Shown: positions 59,986-64,000 of the stretch, piece by piece
How the letters are laid out: every line of letters begins with the position of its first letter
How positions within the stretch are numbered: position 1 is the first letter of the stretch
NCBI GenBank assembly: GCA_022495995.1
Contig: JAFEMH010000164.1
Coordinates: forward strand, 558,001 to 622,000
Length of the DNA: 64,000 nucleotides
From: Adenophora triphylla var. japonica
Lineage: Eukaryota; Streptophyta; Magnoliopsida; Asterales; Campanulaceae
Reading direction: 5' to 3'
Translations under genes and position numbers: made by a program
Notes under the pieces: generated by a model
The model's database searches: none
Told to the model about the DNA's origin: nothing
The model's input: the letters and a program-made list of their open reading frames with translations, nothing else

Positions 59986-61900
59986 CTCACTCCCCCTTAA
60001 AGAAAATTCGTCCCGAATTTGACTGCCGCTACCCTAAGGATCAGATAGCAAGGGTTACCTTTCACACATTCTAACTTAACACTTTTCCATTAGATTTTTC
60101 CATTGCATAATTCTACTATACACTTTCTTAACCCGAATACTCTAGGACTTCACTCCCCAATTAGTCTCTTCAACACTATGATTTTTCCAAGATTTTCCAA
60201 TTTCATAAGTAATGTGATACTACAACTTAATATTCCGAGAATACTATACCATCATCACTAACCCGAATTTTCACGACCTCAAAGAAAGTATACTCAAATA
60301 AAAGTATTACATCTTATGTCTCCCAATACATTACGATATCACATTTAAACTTCAAATACTCTATAAGTCGCCCAAATCGGTCTATAAGTCGACTCACCAA
60401 CATTTCCTAAAACTTCAAATGGATTAACAAACTTTGGCGCTAAATTACCTTAGACCTTGCTTCCCCAATTTCATCCCAACAAATTAGAGATCGATATTTT
60501 CTTTCCTAACAACGTCTCATACGGTTTTATCTTAATGTTAGAATGATAACTGATATTATACACACCCAACCACTGGTAATCATATTTCCTATCGACTACC
60601 AAAATCCTTCAACTCTTAGGATCGGTAACCATCCCCGATAGAGAACTTCAAAAGATAAGATTCCGTTTAAATCACACAAACAATTGTAACCGCTCTCGAA
60701 CAATGATAAGAAATTTCCGCTCTATCTAAGTTAACTTCCTCGAAACATACGCTATCACTTCCCATTTTGCATAACACTACACCCTGATCTTCCTTTAATA
60801 CACACTTAAAATTTCACAAGATTCTCACATCCACTAGGTAAGGTAAAGAGTCAACCTATTTTCCATCACTAACAATATGATTCATCCTCATCACAACCTA
60901 CACCATTTATACGCCCTTTAGATTCAACCAAAGTAATGACTTTACAATTCTTAAGGGTTCATTAAATTTCTTAGGTAGTACTTGCTAACTCAAAGATCAC
61001 GGACTCAACCTCACAAGATCCTTGGTAACGTCCGAGTTTGAGACTATAGAACCCAAAATTTGTAATCCTCTCGAGCTAACTCATACTAGCTAAACTTTGC
61101 ATACAGGACTCCTCACAAGGTATCATTAACCCAACTCTCAAATTATTTTTACAATCTTCCCAAAACTTTAATTAACAAAGATATCATCAATTCTAATTAC
61201 CCTAAAGCCATCAAAATAAGAATTACAATTCTTTATCCTACTCGTAACCAACACAACAAAATATACCAACGAAAGCACATTTAACATTTACTCGCAACTA
61301 GCACATAAAATTTTGGAAAAGACTCCCTAAGCAAGTCTAGCATATACCAATTACTCTTCACATCTTAATTCAAAACTTTCACCCTAAACACCCTCAAAAA
61401 AATCGAATCTTACATTTAAGGTTCACTTATAACAATTACCAATATAAGCAATTTAGGCATGGAAAAAGGAGACTCACCTATTAGGATAGTCTATCATTAT
61501 ACAACAACTACTTAACCCTCCAGGTCAAGTATATCTAAGAATCGTAAAATAATAACTATACCACTTCAACTGGCAATACATGCTCAGCCATAACCACAAA
61601 ACCATCGTGGTAAACCAAAGAAGGTTCGAGGTATTCTCTCATAAGAGCGTAATCCTCTAACAATAAAACAAATTCTCAACAATGTATGTCACATGTAAGC
61701 AAAATGTGATGCCAATTATAAATGATATGCAACAGATCTACAAAGTATGACCCCTACTTCGAGACAGAAAATATACCTCTAGTGACCTCTAGGGATCCAT
61801 CTCTCTTGGACCCAAAACACACACTTGACCTTGGACCTTCTCTTTTGGTTTCCCTTCCTTATCTCTTTTGATACCACCTCTTTGAACCTTTGGACCGGCA
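59986..61900 (-). other. Internal region of the gypsy element, pol lost or decayed
   Basis: The minus-strand end (60000-60030) encodes KFGTNFL and then a stop, the usual last residues of Del/Tekay integrase. The rest has no open frame above about 60 codons and no RT, RNase H or integrase motif that I could find. It is AT-rich degenerate DNA. The element appears non-autonomous. Confidence 0.65.
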
Positions 61901-61906
61901 CCGAAG

Positions 61907-62876
61907 CTAACCTCGACGAAATGCGGGACAATTTTTCTTGTAGTGCCCCGCTCCTCCACAATTCAAACATTTCCCTTGCTTACTCCAACACCTGTCTTCG
62001 CTGTGACCCATCTTCTTGCAATATTTACACATCATCCCATACTGTTTGGGTACCGGCCTAGACGAAGAAGCTACCACAAGTTTCTCTCTCATCCTTCCTG
62101 AAGTTAAAGCCCTTGGCCGATCTCCAATCTCACCTTCCAATTTCCCACTATTTTCCTCAATATTTTTCTCGATCTTATAAGCTCTCTCTAAGGCCGTTCG
62201 ATAATTGGTGAAGCTATCAATCCCAAATTTCTTCCTAAACTCAGTCCTCAAACCTTTTATAAACCTATGAACTCTTTTCGCTTCATACGATACCAAATGA
62301 GGGCAACTTCTAGCTAATTCCTCAAACCTGATTACATACTGATTCACCATCATGATCCCTTGTTCTAGTCCTAAGAATTCGATCTCCTTCTTGTCCCTTG
62401 TAACCATCGAAACGAAATAATCCTCGAAATGTTTGGTGAAATTATCCCAAGTCCGGGGCGTATGATCCCGCTCCCAACTTCCCTTCAATATTTGCCACCA
62501 CCGATCGCCTAAACCTTCAAGTTTGAACACGGCATACCTAACTTTCTCCTTGTTGGGACTTTCTATAACCTCGAAAATCCTATTCATTTCTCGCTAACCA
62601 TTCTTCCGCCTTTAACGGTTCGGACCTCCGTTAAAGCTCGGTGGGTTCATCTTCACAAATCTTTCCAATCCATCACTTTGACATCCTTCAAGTTGATTCA
62701 AACCGATCCTCTCGTCTCCATACCTTGTACAAACTCCCGAATAATTTCATCATCTCTTCATTCTGAATTCCACCTATACCCATATCTACTTCCTTTCCTA
62801 GCACCTTTCGCTGATCATCCTTGCTTCCGGCCATTAGAACGAACTCCTGCATAAAACACTCGACGTCAATTTCCAC
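61907..62876 (-). pseudogene. gypsy gag with CCHC knuckles
   Basis: The frame 62587-61907 (226 codons) includes LEGLGDRWWQILKGSWERDH, DYFVSMVTRDKKEIEFLGL and ARSCPHLVSYEAKRVHRFIK (capsid). Two CCHC zinc knuckles follow: CKYCKKMGHSEDRC and CLNCGGAGHYKKNC. The N-terminal part lies in another frame at 62876-62688 (MEIDVECFMQEFVLMAGSKD), separated by a frameshifted gap. It is the only recognisable protein-coding part of this element. A protease does not follow in frame. Confidence 0.9.
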
Positions 62877-62934
62877 ACATTCCTCCTTAGTTTAGACATC
62901 TACCCTTGACCTCTAAACTAAGCTCGATATTAAC

Positions 62935-64000
62935 TGTGAGCACCCCAACCCGGGACCTAACACGCATCCCGAGCTAAGGGAGCTCAAACTAAGAAAAACC
63001 ACCTTAATATTTAAAACATTTATTTGCCTTTAAAAGAGAACCACCTTTCAAACTTTAAAATTTTAAAATCAATTAGTAATATCTCTACTTAGAGGAAATC
63101 CAACCACAACTTTAATAAACCGATATCTGATCAAATACATTGGAAACCTTAATTAACATCTGTTTAACAAAAGGGGTTTTCCATACAAAATATAAAAGAG
63201 GAATACTTAACAAATACTCCTAACAGACCACTCCTATACTTAACTTGTCAAGCCCCAAAAGCAAAGTCCACAATGATACCCCGGCCTGATTCGGGTCACC
63301 CGTCTCGGAATCTAAAACAAGAAAGGGAGAGGGGTGAGAATAAATCTCAATGAGCTATTATGATATGCAAAGAAGATGCCATACAAGATGCAACACGTAG
63401 CATGGCAACACTTAACACATTATGAAAGCGGTAAACACCTTACGTTACCTCATTTTACCTTTTCCCGTGCGAACAATAAGTCGTACAACGTGGGAGTAAA
63501 ACTCCACTCTTTGGTGAACCGCCCCATGCACATTCACCGCTTATAGGTCTCATACCCCGTAGATCCATATAAGAAAAACAGATACATATATGACCCCTAT
63601 ATTTAGAGTATCATATACTATCATCGCCACCGCAGAGAGCCGTTGGCTTCATACAGAGCATTCCCCGGTTTCTCCTAATCGCAGCGGTATGTAAAGGCTA
63701 CTTATCACTCAAGACAAGAGGCCGCACACCCCCACACCGTGGCCACAGAGTGGGAAGGGTCACCGATATGATGAACCTTCAATCACTTATTGAACAAATC
63801 AATAATTGATTGACTTCCATCATACCCACCCGAACATATACACATTCAAGCATATAATAGATACTTGAATTATAATCCACAAAATGGGATAATCATATAA
63901 TAACATGGTAATGTATACTCATGCCAATCAATACCATAATGCAACATTTAAGTAATACACTATGCATAGTATCATCAATAAATATGAATGATAACAAATA
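62935..64000 (-). repeat. 5' LTR of the Del/Tekay-type element, cut by window end
   Basis: Begins TGTGAGCACCCCAACCCGGG and tracks 57166-58230 with few differences. The adjoining inner sequence on the minus strand, GTTAATATCGAGCTTAG, resembles a degenerate initiator-Met tRNA primer-binding site (TGGTATCAGAGC). About 1.75 kb of this LTR should lie beyond the window. Confidence 0.92.

Overview
The window is nuclear DNA of a flowering plant, most likely a eudicot. Intron-containing plant genes, Stowaway MITEs with TACTCCCTCCGTCC ends, Helitrons, CACTA, hAT, Ty1/copia and Ty3/gypsy elements and telomere-type TTTAGGG repeats all point this way. I cannot name the species. Only one gene looks intact: a cytosolic 60S ribosomal protein L7 gene at about 12.87-15.33 kb, with six coding exons plus a 5'UTR intron. 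Two other host genes are broken: an HROB-like (homologous recombination OB-fold) gene at 3.46-8.66 kb and a PPR gene at 31.1-31.9 kb. Nearly everything else is mobile or repetitive DNA, much of it nested.

Layout. 0-3.4 kb: the end of an LTR, three Stowaway MITEs, a SINE and a cluster of perfect palindromes. 3.4-8.7 kb: the HROB-like pseudogene, split by a solo gypsy LTR (5-bp TSD CTTAT) that is itself split by a Helitron. 8.9-12.7 kb: a second palindrome cluster, then a hAT element (10297-12702) containing another hAT element (11236-12300, 8-bp TSD ATATAAAC) and a MITE. 12.86-15.7 kb: RPL7 and its 3' flank. 15.7-22.4 kb: a degraded Ty1/copia element flanked by a 149-bp duplication and carrying a shortened 3' LTR. 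22.4-26 kb: MITEs, a foldback repeat and a possible EGF-like fragment. 26-31 kb: an AT-rich tandem repeat of about 150 bp, interrupted by a Helitron (26661-29593) and a solo LTR (30132-30570, TSD TATTA), abutting the truncated PPR gene.

33-57 kb: a Tat-lineage Ty3/gypsy element (5' LTR 32999-33666; gag, protease, RT-RNaseH, second RNase H, integrase). A 16.4-kb CACTA transposon (38001-54372, TSD TCT) splits its pol gene, and conceptual removal restores the reading frame. The CACTA element carries TNPA-like and TNPD-like genes, a possible DUF7745-like gene, a captured DnaJ C-terminus, a 0.75-kb inverted repeat, a long AAT/ATT microsatellite and inverted telomere-like heptamer arrays. 57.2 kb to the end: a Del/Tekay-type LTR element with 2.8-kb LTRs and gag but little recognisable pol, inserted into the 3' region of the Tat element. 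The window ends inside its second LTR. A diverged relative of this LTR family is the solo LTR at 3.6-7.9 kb.

No multi-gene host pathway is visible. The main interest is the insertion record, in which several events are resolved to the base by TSDs or a readable empty site, together with a few unusual repeat structures.
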